A stretch of 64,000 bases of DNA from Kocuria coralli (GTDB taxonomy: Bacteria > Actinomycetota > Actinomycetes > Actinomycetales > Micrococcaceae), in assembly GCF_008831305.1 (NCBI RefSeq), contig NZ_ML708627.1:1-64000 (forward strand), written 5' to 3'. Positions 7,669 to 15,964 of the stretch are shown here, piece after piece. Within the stretch, counting starts at the first letter, position 1; every line of letters begins with the position of its first letter. Made by a program: the position numbers and the translations under genes. The notes under the pieces are model-generated. The model did not search any database, was not told the origin of the DNA, and worked only from the letters and a program-made list of their open reading frames with translations.

Positions 7669-9072
7669 GCAGCGGGAGCAAAAGCGGGAACAAGGTCGTC
7701 ACGGAGGCGATGGCCAGGCGGGCGGTGCCCATCCTGCTCGCCGTGTTCGTCTTCTCCCTGGTGATCGACAACGGGTTCAAGTACGTCAGCCAGCCGATCT
7801 CGGAGTCGCTGGGGATCACGCTCAACGAGGCGGGGCTGCAGGCTACGATCCCCGGCATCCTGATCGGCATCGGCGCGGTCGTCTACTCGGCGATGGCCGA
7901 CGCGATCAGCATCCGTAAGCTCATCATCTTCGCGATCCTGCTGATCTGCGCGGGCTCCGTGGTCGGATTCGCCTTCCAGGGGCATCTGGCCGCTGGTGCT
8001 CACCGGCCGTATCGTGCAGACAGCGGGGCTCGCGGCGGCCGAGACGCTGTACGTCATCTGGGTGACCAAGCACTTCAAGGGCGACGCGCAGAAGACCTAC
8101 CTCGGCTTCAGCGCCGCGGCGTTCCAGCTGTCGCTCCTGCTCGGCGTGGTGGGCGGCGGCTTCATCGCCACGTACGTCGCCTGGCCGGTGCTGTTCCTCG
8201 TGGCGCTGCTGCCCCTGCTGGCGCTTCCGGTCGTGTTCAAGACCGTGCCCGACGAGGACACCCGGTCCTCGAACCTGGATGTCTTCGGCCTGTTCCTGAT
8301 CGCCGTGGCGGCCGGCGGGATCATCATGTTCCTGCAGGCCTTCCAGTGGCTCTACCTCGTCGCGGCGATCGCCGCGGTCGTACTGTTCGCCTGGCACATC
8401 TCGCGCAATCCCAACGCGCTGATCACCCCGGCCTTCTTCGCCAACAAGCGGTACACGCTCGTCATCCTCATCGTGTTCGTCATGTACTCGGTGCAGCTGG
8501 GCTACGTGGTCACCTTCCCGGTGCTGATGAACGGCCTGCACGGCATGGCCGAGGCGCAGTCCTCCCTGCTGCTCGTGGCCGGTTACATCAGCGCGGTGCT
8601 CGTCGGCGTCTTCAGCGGGCAGATCGCGAAGGTGCTCAGCTCGCACCAGGCCCTGCTGCTCGCCCTGGCGCTGATCACGGGGGCGCTGCTGCTGCCCGCG
8701 TTCTTCGTGGACGCACCGAGCATCCTCTACGTCCTGTCCATGGTGATGTTCCCCTCCGGCTTCGCCCTCATGTACGCGCCGCTGGTCAGCACGGCCGTAC
8801 GGGGCATCCCGGCGGAGAAGGCCGGCGTGGCGATCGGGTTCTACAACCTCACCATCAACATGGCCGTCCCGATCGGCATCGCCTACACGTTCAGGCTGCT
8901 CTCGCTCGACCTGGGCTTCATGGCGCCGTTCGCCTCCGAGGCCGGCACCCCGTTCGCCTCGGTCCTCATGATCCTCGCGCTCGTGGCCGTCCTGGCGGTG
9001 CTGATGTACCTGGCGTTCGCGAAGACCCTGCACCGGGAAGACGCCCCCGGGACCGACCTCACCACCCGCTGA
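7665..9072 (+). pseudogene. MFS transporter with a single-base frameshift
   Basis: The first part (from ATG 7665, overlapping deoD) encodes MFS-like helices up to GSVVGFAFQG. The second part, one frame over, continues with IWPLVLTGRIVQTAGLAAAETLY and runs to a normal C-terminus at 9072. Removing one G from the GGGG at 7979-7982 restores a single protein of about 468 residues with about 12 membrane segments. Its place in the deo operon suggests import of (deoxy)nucleosides or deoxyribose. It is either an inactivated gene or a sequencing error in a G run. Confidence 0.8.
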
Positions 9073-9077
9073 CGGCG

Positions 9078-9107
9078 GTTGCCGGGGCCGGGGGCGGCCC
9101 CGGCAAC
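9078..9107 (+). terminator. Terminator hairpin after the deo operon
   Basis: GTTGCCGGGGCC (9078-9089) and GGCCCCGGCAAC (9096-9107) are perfect 12-bp arms with a 6-nt loop. No strong T run follows, as is common in high-GC actinobacteria. Confidence 0.65.
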
Positions 9108-9147
9108 CCCATCGGCGTGGCGTCACATCGACGCAATACTCGTCGTC

Positions 9148-9160
9148 TAGCTTGACTTTC
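9148..9160 (+). promoter_or_regulatory. -10 box of a probable leaderless promoter
   Basis: TAGCTT (9148-9153) ends 7 nt before ATG 9161 and no ribosome-binding site is visible. The transcript would start at or very near the A of the start codon. Confidence 0.5.
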
Positions 9161-10537
9161 ATGTCTCATACCTCTGATGCGACGGGGCGGGATCTCTCCC
9201 GCCCCGTCGAACCCTCGACGCTCTACGCGGATCATCTCCAGGCGGCCACGGAGTCCGCTCTCACGACCGCCCGGCATCCCGGTTCCGCCTTCGCCGGTGC
9301 CGGCGAGGACCTGCTCGCGCGGCTCGAGGCACATATCGACGGCGTCCGGGAGGAGCTCGTCGAGCTCATGCTCGACCTCGCCGAGCACCCCGAGACGGCC
9401 TTCGAGGAGTACCGCTCCAGCAAGGCCATCGTGGACGTCCTCGCCCGCCACGGCATCGAGGCGCAGCTCGGCGCCCACGGCGTGGAGACGGCGATCCGCG
9501 CAGAGCTCGCACCGCGCAGCGGCGCCGGTGCGGACGGCCCCACCCTCGCCGTGCTCTCGGAGTACGACGCGCTGCCGGGGATCGGGCACGGATGCGGGCA
9601 CAACGTCATCGCCGTGATGGGGCTGGGCGCCTTCCTGGGGCTCGCGAAGCTCGCAGAGGAGGACTCCTCGGCAGTGCCCGGGCGCATCGTCTACCTCGGC
9701 ACCCCGGCCGAGGAGGGGCACAGCGGCAAGGAGGTGATGGCCCGTCACCGAGCCTTCGACGGGCTCGACGCCGCCGTCATGGCCCACGGCTACGGCTACG
9801 ACCTGGCCGACCAGCTGTGGCTGGGCCGCCGTACGCTGACCGTCGACTTCCACGGCCGGACGGCCCACGCCTCCGCGCAGCCGTTCATGGGCCGCAACGC
9901 CCTGGACGCGGCCTCCCTCATGTACCAGGGCATCGGGCTGCTGCGCCAGCAGATCCCACCCACGGACCGCATCCATGCAATCCTGACCTCCGGGGGCGAC
10001 CGCGCCAGCATCATCCCCGATCTGGCACGGCTCGAGATGTACGTCCGTTCGCCAGCCCCGGCCACCCTCCGGGACCTCTCCAGCCGGATCGAGGACATCG
10101 CTCGCGGGGCGGCCCTCATGACCGGCTGCGGAGTGACCGTCAGCTGGGACAACCACCCGCCGTCGCTGCCGGTGCGGACTAACGAGGCCCTTACCGGCCG
10201 ATGGGTGCAGGCCCAGCGCAGGCGGGGACGCGATCCCCTGCCGCGCGGCGTGGTCTCGGAGACCATCGCGGCCTCCACCGACTTCGGCAACGTGAGCTAC
10301 CGCCTGCCCGGCCTGCACCCTCTCATCAAGGTCAGCGACGCCGAGGTGGCCCTGCACACCCGCGAGTTCGCACAGGCCGCGGTCTCCGACCGGGCGAAGT
10401 CCGCAGCGGCAGACGGCGCCTACGGACTGGCGGCCACGCTGCTCGACGTCCTGCACGACCCCGAACTGGCCGACGCGGTCTCGGCGGAGTTCGAGGCGGC
10501 CGGCGGTGCGATCGACGTGGAACGCTACTTCAGCTGA
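9161..10537 (+). CDS. M20-family amidohydrolase, AbgB-like
   Basis: The 458-residue M20/peptidase T-like metallo-amidohydrolase has LSEYDALPGIGHGCGHN, TPAEEGHSGK and a dimerisation-domain stretch FHGRTAHASAQPFMGRNALDA. The combination matches AbgB, a subunit of p-aminobenzoyl-glutamate hydrolase. The next gene encodes an AbgT transporter, so the pair probably imports and cleaves p-aminobenzoyl-glutamate or another N-acyl amino acid. No separate AbgA is present. I chose ATG 9161 over TTG 9152 because of the -10 box 7 nt upstream. Confidence 0.85.
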   Translation: MSHTSDATGRDLSRPVEPSTLYADHLQAATESALTTARHPGSAFAGAGEDLLARLEAHIDGVREELVELMLDLAEHPETAFEEYRSSKAIVDVLARHGIEAQLGAHGVETAIRAELAPRSGAGADGPTLAVLSEYDALPGIGHGCGHNVIAVMGLGAFLGLAKLAEEDSSAVPGRIVYLGTPAEEGHSGKEVMARHRAFDGLDAAVMAHGYGYDLADQLWLGRRTLTVDFHGRTAHASAQPFMGRNALDAASLMYQGIGLLRQQIPPTDRIHAILTSGGDRASIIPDLARLEMYVRSPAPATLRDLSSRIEDIARGAALMTGCGVTVSWDNHPPSLPVRTNEALTGRWVQAQRRRGRDPLPRGVVSETIAASTDFGNVSYRLPGLHPLIKVSDAEVALHTREFAQAAVSDRAKSAAADGAYGLAATLLDVLHDPELADAVSAEFEAAGGAIDVERYFS

Positions 10538-10645
10538 CCGCCCTCGCCGCGCCTTCCCTCCTCCACCTCGATCACCCCCGATCAACCCCGCGCACCGTTT
10601 CCACCACGGTCGCCCGCACCAGGCCCATAGCCGGATGGAGCACCC

Positions 10646-12238
10646 ATGAACACCCCGTCTCCGGAGAACACGCTTCAGCCGACCCGCATGGACAGGCTCC
10701 TGAGCGGCGTCGAACGCGTGGGCAACAAACTGCCCGAACCGTTCATGCTGTTCCTCCTGCTGTTCCTCGTCACGGGCATCGTCTCCACGGCGATGGAATG
10801 GGGCGGGGTCATCGTCGAGGTCCCCGGCTCCAGCGAGCCCACCGTCATCAAGGGGCTGTTCACGGCCGAAGGGCTCACCTGGCTGACCACCAGCCTGGGT
10901 GAGAACTACATCGGCTTCCCGCCCCTGATGACCGTCATGCCCATCCTGCTCGCGATCGGCATCGCCCAGCATTCGGGCATGCTCTCCGCCGCGGTGCGCA
11001 AGCTGTTCGGCTCCTCCCCCGCCCGGCTGCTCCCCTACGTGGTGGGCTTCGTGGGCGTGGTCGCCTCCGTCATGGCGGACTCCGCCTTCGTGGTGATCCC
11101 GCCGCTGGCCGCGCTCGTGTTCAAGGCCGCGGGCCGCCACCCCGTCGCGGGGCTCCTGGGAGGCTTCGCCGCCGCAGGCGCCGGCTATTCCACGAATATC
11201 TTCCCCACCAGCCTCGACGCGCTCTTCGCCGGGATCACCAACTCCGTCATGGAGTCCCTGCCCGGTATCGAGGCGACCCCGGTGAACCCCGTGTCCAACT
11301 GGTGGTTCAACATCGTGTCCTCCATCGTGCTGGGCTTCGTGGCCGGTTTCATCATCGACAAGGTCATCGAGCCGCGGATGGTGCGTCAGGGCGTTCCCGT
11401 GGACGAGGTCTTCGACGAGTCCGGCCAGGCGGGCGGCGACGGCACCGACGCAGAGCACATGCGCGCCAAGCTGACCCCCGCGGAGAACAAGGGTCTGCTG
11501 GTCGCCGTCGTCAGCGCGGCACTGCTGACCGCCGTCGTGCTGGTGGCGACCCTGGTGCCGACCTCCCCGTGGCGGAACGAGGAGGGTGGTTTCCTCCCCG
11601 CCTCACCGCTGCTCCAATCCATCGTCTTCCTGGTCTTCGCCTACTTCGTGGTCGTGGGCGTCGCCTACGGCTGGGTGGTGGGCACGCTGCGCTCGACCAA
11701 GGACATGGTGCGGATGATGAGCGACGCGCTCAAGGAGATGCTGCCCTTTATCGTGCTGGCGTTCATCCTCGGGCAGTTCATCGCCCTCTTCAACTGGTCC
11801 GGCATCGGCTCGTGGATCGCCGTGACCGGAGCGGGAGCTCTCCAGGGTCTCGGGCTGACCGGCTTCCCGGCGCTGGTCGGCTTCATCCTCCTGGCCAGCT
11901 TCCTGAACCTGTTCATCATCTCCGGCTCGGGGATGTGGACCATCATGGCCGCGGTCTTCGTGCCCATGTTCGCGATCCTGGGCTACGAGCCCGCAGCGAC
12001 GCAGGCCGCCTTCCGGGTCGGCGACTCGGCCACCCAGGTCATCACCCCCATGAACCCGTACATGGTGGTCCTGCTCGGCCTGCTCAGGAAATACGAGCCG
12101 GAAGCGGGTCTGGGCTCCCTGATCGCGCGCATGCTGCCGTTCGTCATCCCGTTCTGGATCGTGTGGACGGTCATCCTGGCCGTGTTCTACTTCCTGGATC
12201 TGCCGCTGGGACCGGGCACCGACTTCTTCCTGGGCTGA
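10646..12238 (+). CDS. abgT: AbgT-family transporter
   Basis: The 530-residue, multi-helix membrane protein follows the AbgT pattern: a short cytoplasmic N-terminus ending in ERVGNKLPEPFMLF, an early IGFPPLMTVMPILLAIGIAQHSGM, SVMADSAFVVIPPLAALVF, and the hairpin-loop regions near GAGYSTNIFPTSLDAL and SGSGMWTIMAAVFVPMF. AbgT proteins move p-aminobenzoyl-glutamate, and some homologues export sulfonamides. It has a GGATGGAG site and lies about 110 nt after the amidohydrolase, so they probably form one operon. A 15-bp hairpin ends it. Confidence 0.92.
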   Translation: MNTPSPENTLQPTRMDRLLSGVERVGNKLPEPFMLFLLLFLVTGIVSTAMEWGGVIVEVPGSSEPTVIKGLFTAEGLTWLTTSLGENYIGFPPLMTVMPILLAIGIAQHSGMLSAAVRKLFGSSPARLLPYVVGFVGVVASVMADSAFVVIPPLAALVFKAAGRHPVAGLLGGFAAAGAGYSTNIFPTSLDALFAGITNSVMESLPGIEATPVNPVSNWWFNIVSSIVLGFVAGFIIDKVIEPRMVRQGVPVDEVFDESGQAGGDGTDAEHMRAKLTPAENKGLLVAVVSAALLTAVVLVATLVPTSPWRNEEGGFLPASPLLQSIVFLVFAYFVVVGVAYGWVVGTLRSTKDMVRMMSDALKEMLPFIVLAFILGQFIALFNWSGIGSWIAVTGAGALQGLGLTGFPALVGFILLASFLNLFIISGSGMWTIMAAVFVPMFAILGYEPAATQAAFRVGDSATQVITPMNPYMVVLLGLLRKYEPEAGLGSLIARMLPFVIPFWIVWTVILAVFYFLDLPLGPGTDFFLG

Positions 12239-12262
12239 CGCGGGACGGCCGGGGCGATAGCC

Positions 12263-12297
12263 AGAACCTCCGGGCCCGGAAAGGGCCCGGAGGTTCT
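12263..12297 (+). terminator. Terminator hairpin after abgT
   Basis: AGAACCTCCGGGCCC (12263-12277) pairs perfectly with GGGCCCGGAGGTTCT (12283-12297) around the loop GGAAA. The T tract is lacking. Confidence 0.75.
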
Positions 12298-12402
12298 GCC
12301 CGGCCTCCCGGGCCCTGCGCCCTGGTGCCCGGGACACCCGGCGGAGAATCCTGATGGGCACCGGCTCGTCGCCTCCCGATGAGCCCGACCCAGGAGGCTC
12401 AG

Positions 12403-13098
12403 ATGTCCACCCAGCACCTCGAATCAACGTTCCCCGCAGGCACCACGGACCCCTCGCGCGCCGCCCGCCGCAGACCACGGACCTGGGCCTGGAGCGGCGT
12501 CGCCGCCGGCGTGCTCGGCATGGCCACCATCCAGGCCAGCATGCTCTCGTCCGTGAACTGGGACCTGACCGCAGGCGACGCCGAGGCCATGCTCGCCGAC
12601 GCGTCCGGCAAACAACCCGCCTACCTCGCCTTCCACCTGCTCGCGGTGCTGACCCTCCTGGCCCTGGTGGTCTTCGGCGCCGGGCTCAAACGGCGTCTCG
12701 ACGACCGGGGGCCGGAAGGATCCCTGCACGGGCAGATCGCCCTGGGCGGGCTCGTCCTCACCGCCGTGGCCCTCATGCTCGGCAGCGGTCTCGACACCCA
12801 GTTCGGCCTCGGGCTCTCGGACCCCTCCGCCTACGTCCCGGAGTCCGCGGCGTTCTATACGGACTGGGTGGCCACGATCCCCTGGGTGTGGGTGGGTTCC
12901 GGGCTCTCGGCCATGGCCGTCGCCCACGCCGCCCTGAGGCACCGCGCGGTGCCCCGCTCGCTCGGGATGGTCTCGCTGGTCTTCGGGCTGCTGATCCTGC
13001 TCACGGGCGCATCGCCGCTGCAGTACCTGGCCGGCTTCATCGGCCCCGTGTGGGTCCTCATCGTCGCCCTCGGATTCGCGCTCGGCGACCGCCGGTGA
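12403..13098 (+). CDS. Integral membrane protein of unknown function
   Basis: The 231-residue protein has a short charged N-terminus and about six predicted membrane segments: WSGVAAGVLGMATIQASML, AYLAFHLLAVLTLLALVVFG, IALGGLVLTAVALMLGSGL, one near WVATIPWVWVGSGLSAM, LVFGLLILLTG and GPVWVLIVALGFALG. I do not recognise the family with confidence. The ATG at 12403 follows an AGGAGG at proper distance, so the upstream ATG at 12379 is unlikely. It sits before the two-component genes, separated by an inverted repeat. Confidence 0.7.
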   Translation: MSTQHLESTFPAGTTDPSRAARRRPRTWAWSGVAAGVLGMATIQASMLSSVNWDLTAGDAEAMLADASGKQPAYLAFHLLAVLTLLALVVFGAGLKRRLDDRGPEGSLHGQIALGGLVLTAVALMLGSGLDTQFGLGLSDPSAYVPESAAFYTDWVATIPWVWVGSGLSAMAVAHAALRHRAVPRSLGMVSLVFGLLILLTGASPLQYLAGFIGPVWVLIVALGFALGDRR

Positions 13099-13119
13099 GC
13101 ACCCTCGCGCAGCTGCGCC

Positions 13120-13165
13120 GGTGTATCCCGCGGCCCCTCCCCCAGGAGGCGCCACGGGATATACC
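13120..13165. promoter_or_regulatory. Inverted repeat ahead of the histidine kinase gene
   Basis: GGTGTATCCCGCGGC (13120-13134) and GCCACGGGATATACC (13151-13165) pair at 13 of 15 positions with a 16-nt spacer. It ends 19 nt before the kinase -10 box, so it could be a response-regulator operator. A terminator for the preceding gene is the alternative. Confidence 0.5.
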
Positions 13166-13184
13166 GCTGCCTCCTCCCGCGCTG

Positions 13185-13196
13185 TACGGTTTGTCC
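13185..13196 (+). promoter_or_regulatory. -10 box of a probable leaderless promoter
   Basis: TACGGT (13185-13190) ends 6 nt before ATG 13197. No Shine-Dalgarno sequence is present. Confidence 0.5.
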
Positions 13197-15209
13197 ATGA
13201 CGACCCCGTCTGCCCGGTATCCCGGTCGTCCGCGGACCGCGGTCGCCGTGCTGGTCGTGGCGGCCCTGCCGGCCCTGGGCGGAGCAGTCCTCCAGCTGGC
13301 CAGTCGTCTGCCGCTGACCCCCGATGTGCTGTTCCTGGTCGTCGATGTGCTCGTCGGGCTGATCTACGGCTGCGTCGCGTCGGTGATCCTGTGGCGCCGC
13401 AGCCATCCCGTGGCATGGCTGATCGCCCTGGCGGGGATCGGGGGCGGGCTGGCGGCGCTCGGCGGCGGCTGGGCCTCGTTCGCGATGACCCATCCGGTCC
13501 CGGCCGGTGCGATCGGGATCGGCCTCTTCGGCTCCGCCTGGGTCCCCGGGACCCTGTCGCTGTTCCTGGTGGTCCCCTGGCTCATCCGGGAGTCGCCCCT
13601 CACGCCTCTGGCCTGGGCGGGCCTCGCCGCGGGGGTCGTCGTCACCCTGGCGCTCACGGTCCAGCGGGTGGTCTTCCCGATGGCCGACAACGGGATGCTC
13701 CTGCTCGCCGTCGTCCTGGTGGGCCTGGTCACCGCGGCCGGCGTCGTGCGGCGTCGCCGCTACGGCCCCGTCGGGGAGCGGCCCGGCCTGGGACTGCTCG
13801 CGGCGGGCACCACCCTCATGGCCCTGTCGTTCCTGCCGCTCGTCCTGGTGCCCTACACCTCGGCCGGCCTCGTGCTCCTCGTGCCCGTCTCGCACCTGGC
13901 GTGCCAGGCGCTGTTCCCCGGGGCCCTGCTGGTCACGGTGCTGCGCAACCGCCTGTGGGGCATCGACCTCGCCGTGAGCCGCGCCGTCCTGGCCGGCCTG
14001 CTCACCCTCGGCATGGCCGCGGTCTACGCGGCCCTCGTCTGGGCGGCGTCGTGGATGGTCGGCAGCTCGGTGGTCGCGCAGGTGATCGCCGCCGTGGGAG
14101 TCGTGCTCGCCGTGCAGCCCATCAGGTCGTGGCTCGAGAAGCGCGTCCGCCGTCTCGTCTGGGGCGAGGCGTCCTCCCCCGGCCGCGCCGCGCTGCGCAT
14201 CGGGGCCTCCCTCTCCACCGTGCACGACGCGCGGGCTCTGGACCAGCTCGCGGCGGCGGTGGGGGACGCCCTGCGGCTCGAGTCGGTCACCCTGTCCCTG
14301 ATCGACGACCGCAACACGGCCGGCCGGTGGGGCACGGCCACGAGCCCGCCGCTCGAGCTGGCCGTCCACGAGCACGACGACGGCGCACAGACCGTGGCCG
14401 GGATGCTCGCCGTGACCCCCAGGCCCGGCGAGCTCCTGGACCGGCGTACCCGGGAGTCCCTGGACCGGCTGCAGCCGATCCTGGCCGCGGGCCTCGGCCT
14501 GGTCCGCGCGAGCCGGCAGGTGGCGCGGGCCCGCGACGCCGCGACCAGCGCGCGCCTGGCGGAGCGACGCCTCATCCGCAGGGAGCTGCACGACGGCATG
14601 GGCCCGTGGCTGTCCGGTCTGCAGCTCGGCCTGCAGGGAGCACGGAACGTCATGCACGCCGATCCCGACGCCGCGGACGCCGTACTGGTCGCCCTCCAGG
14701 AGGAGGCCGCCCAGCGGGTGCAGGACGTGCGTCTGCTCTCGCGCAGCCTGCTCCCCCCGACTCTGGAGGAACAGGGGCTGGGCGTGGCCGTGAGGGAGCT
14801 GGCGGCCCGTCATGCCGAAGCGGGTTTCGTCCTCGAGCTGGAAGGCCTTCTCCTGGAGGACCCGGAACTCCTGCGCGCCCTGGACCCCCGGGTGGCCGCC
14901 GTCGCCTACGCCGTGCTCTCGGAGTCGGCGCTCAACGCCGCCCGGCATTCGGGGGCCGATCGCTGCCTCCTGGAGGTCACCCACGACCAGGGGACCGGCC
15001 TGCTCGGCGACTCCGAGGCACTCGTCGTCACCTGCAGCGATTCGGGCACCGGCCGCGCCGTCGAGGCCCGGGACGGCGTCGGGACCGCCTCGATGAGGGA
15101 GCGCGTGCAGGAGCTGGGCGGGACGTTCGAGATCGCACCGGCGCTTGAAGGCTCCGGGGTGCTGGTGCGCGCCCGGCTCCCGCTCCAGCCGATGGCGGTG
15201 CTCCCATGA
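13197..15209 (+). CDS. Membrane sensor histidine kinase, NarL/LiaS-type
   Basis: The 670-residue kinase starts with about ten hydrophobic membrane segments (to roughly residue 320). A cytoplasmic region that may be GAF-like follows, then the HisKA_3 phosphorylation motif RRLIRRELHDGMGPWLSGLQ near residue 460, and a C-terminal HATPase with EALNAARHSG-type N-box (here SESALNAARHSG) and DSGTG/GVGTASMRERV. Its stop overlaps the response-regulator start by ATGA, so they form a pair. The signal is unknown. A large membrane sensor suggests detection of membrane or envelope stress. Confidence 0.88.
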   Translation: MTTPSARYPGRPRTAVAVLVVAALPALGGAVLQLASRLPLTPDVLFLVVDVLVGLIYGCVASVILWRRSHPVAWLIALAGIGGGLAALGGGWASFAMTHPVPAGAIGIGLFGSAWVPGTLSLFLVVPWLIRESPLTPLAWAGLAAGVVVTLALTVQRVVFPMADNGMLLLAVVLVGLVTAAGVVRRRRYGPVGERPGLGLLAAGTTLMALSFLPLVLVPYTSAGLVLLVPVSHLACQALFPGALLVTVLRNRLWGIDLAVSRAVLAGLLTLGMAAVYAALVWAASWMVGSSVVAQVIAAVGVVLAVQPIRSWLEKRVRRLVWGEASSPGRAALRIGASLSTVHDARALDQLAAAVGDALRLESVTLSLIDDRNTAGRWGTATSPPLELAVHEHDDGAQTVAGMLAVTPRPGELLDRRTRESLDRLQPILAAGLGLVRASRQVARARDAATSARLAERRLIRRELHDGMGPWLSGLQLGLQGARNVMHADPDAADAVLVALQEEAAQRVQDVRLLSRSLLPPTLEEQGLGVAVRELAARHAEAGFVLELEGLLLEDPELLRALDPRVAAVAYAVLSESALNAARHSGADRCLLEVTHDQGTGLLGDSEALVVTCSDSGTGRAVEARDGVGTASMRERVQELGGTFEIAPALEGSGVLVRARLPLQPMAVLP

Positions 15210-15877
15210 ACGAGCGGGACGGCGCGGCGGGGATCCGGGTGACGCTGGTGGACGACCACCCCGTCTTCCGGATCGGCATGACGGCGCTGCTGAACTCCCT
15301 GAGCGGCATCGAGGTGGTCGGCCAGGCGGACAGCGCCTCGGCCGCACGCGAGCTCTTCGCGGGGGCCCACGGGACCGACGTCGTGCTCATGGACCTGGAC
15401 CTCGGGGACGGTTCCGGCATCGATCTCACGCGCGAGGTGCTGCGGGCGCATCCGGAGGTGCGCATCCTGGTGGTCTCCATGCACGAGGACGACGATTCGG
15501 TGGCCGCCGCCGTACGCGCCGGCGCCCGAGGGTTCCTGGTGAAGTCGGCCCCTCCCGACGCCGTGGAGCGGGGCCTCCGCGCGGTGGCAGCCGGGGAGAT
15601 GATCCTGTCCCCGGCGGTCGCCGAACGAGCCATGGCCTACGTCGTCGGTGGTGGGCAGGCCGCACGGGTGCCTTTCCCGCAGCTCACTCCACGCGAGCGC
15701 GAGGTGCTCGACCTCGTGGCCCGAGGCCTGGACAACGCCGCGATCGCCCGGCGCCTGTCGCTCAGTGTCAAGACGGTCCGCAACGCAGTCGCCACCGTCC
15801 TGGCCAAGCTGTCCCTGAGAGACCGCTCGGCGGCCATCGTCCGGGCCCGCTCCGAAGGGCTCGGCGGTACGGAGTGA
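15206..15877 (+). CDS. NarL-family response regulator
   Basis: The 223-residue protein has a receiver domain with the acidic pair VDDH, phosphoacceptor aspartate in VVLMDLDLGDGSG (about residue 57) and the conserved lysine in GFLVKSA. A LuxR-type helix-turn-helix follows (LTPREREVLDLVARGLDNAAIARRLSLSVKTVRNAVATVLAKL). It overlaps the kinase gene by 4 nt. Likely targets are unknown. The inverted repeat at 13120-13165 is a candidate autoregulatory site. Confidence 0.92.
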   Translation: MNERDGAAGIRVTLVDDHPVFRIGMTALLNSLSGIEVVGQADSASAARELFAGAHGTDVVLMDLDLGDGSGIDLTREVLRAHPEVRILVVSMHEDDDSVAAAVRAGARGFLVKSAPPDAVERGLRAVAAGEMILSPAVAERAMAYVVGGGQAARVPFPQLTPREREVLDLVARGLDNAAIARRLSLSVKTVRNAVATVLAKLSLRDRSAAIVRARSEGLGGTE

Positions 15878-15897
15878 GCTTCAGGAGCCCGCAACGA

Positions 15898-15959
15898 CGC
15901 CGAGACGGCAGTCCGGTCGCCCATCGGCGGTGATGGGCGACCGGACTGCCGTCTCGGCG
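15898..15959. terminator. Very long perfect hairpin, bidirectional terminator
   Basis: Arms of 28 bp (15898-15925 and 15932-15959) are perfectly complementary around a 6-nt loop GGCGGT. It lies between the convergent response-regulator and HelD-like genes and reads identically from both sides. Confidence 0.85.
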
Positions 15960-15964
15960 GATCT

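Noticed and set aside
9059-11458. Minus-strand open frame of about 800 codons
   Set aside because: It is antisense to the amidohydrolase and AbgT genes and has no recognisable domain.
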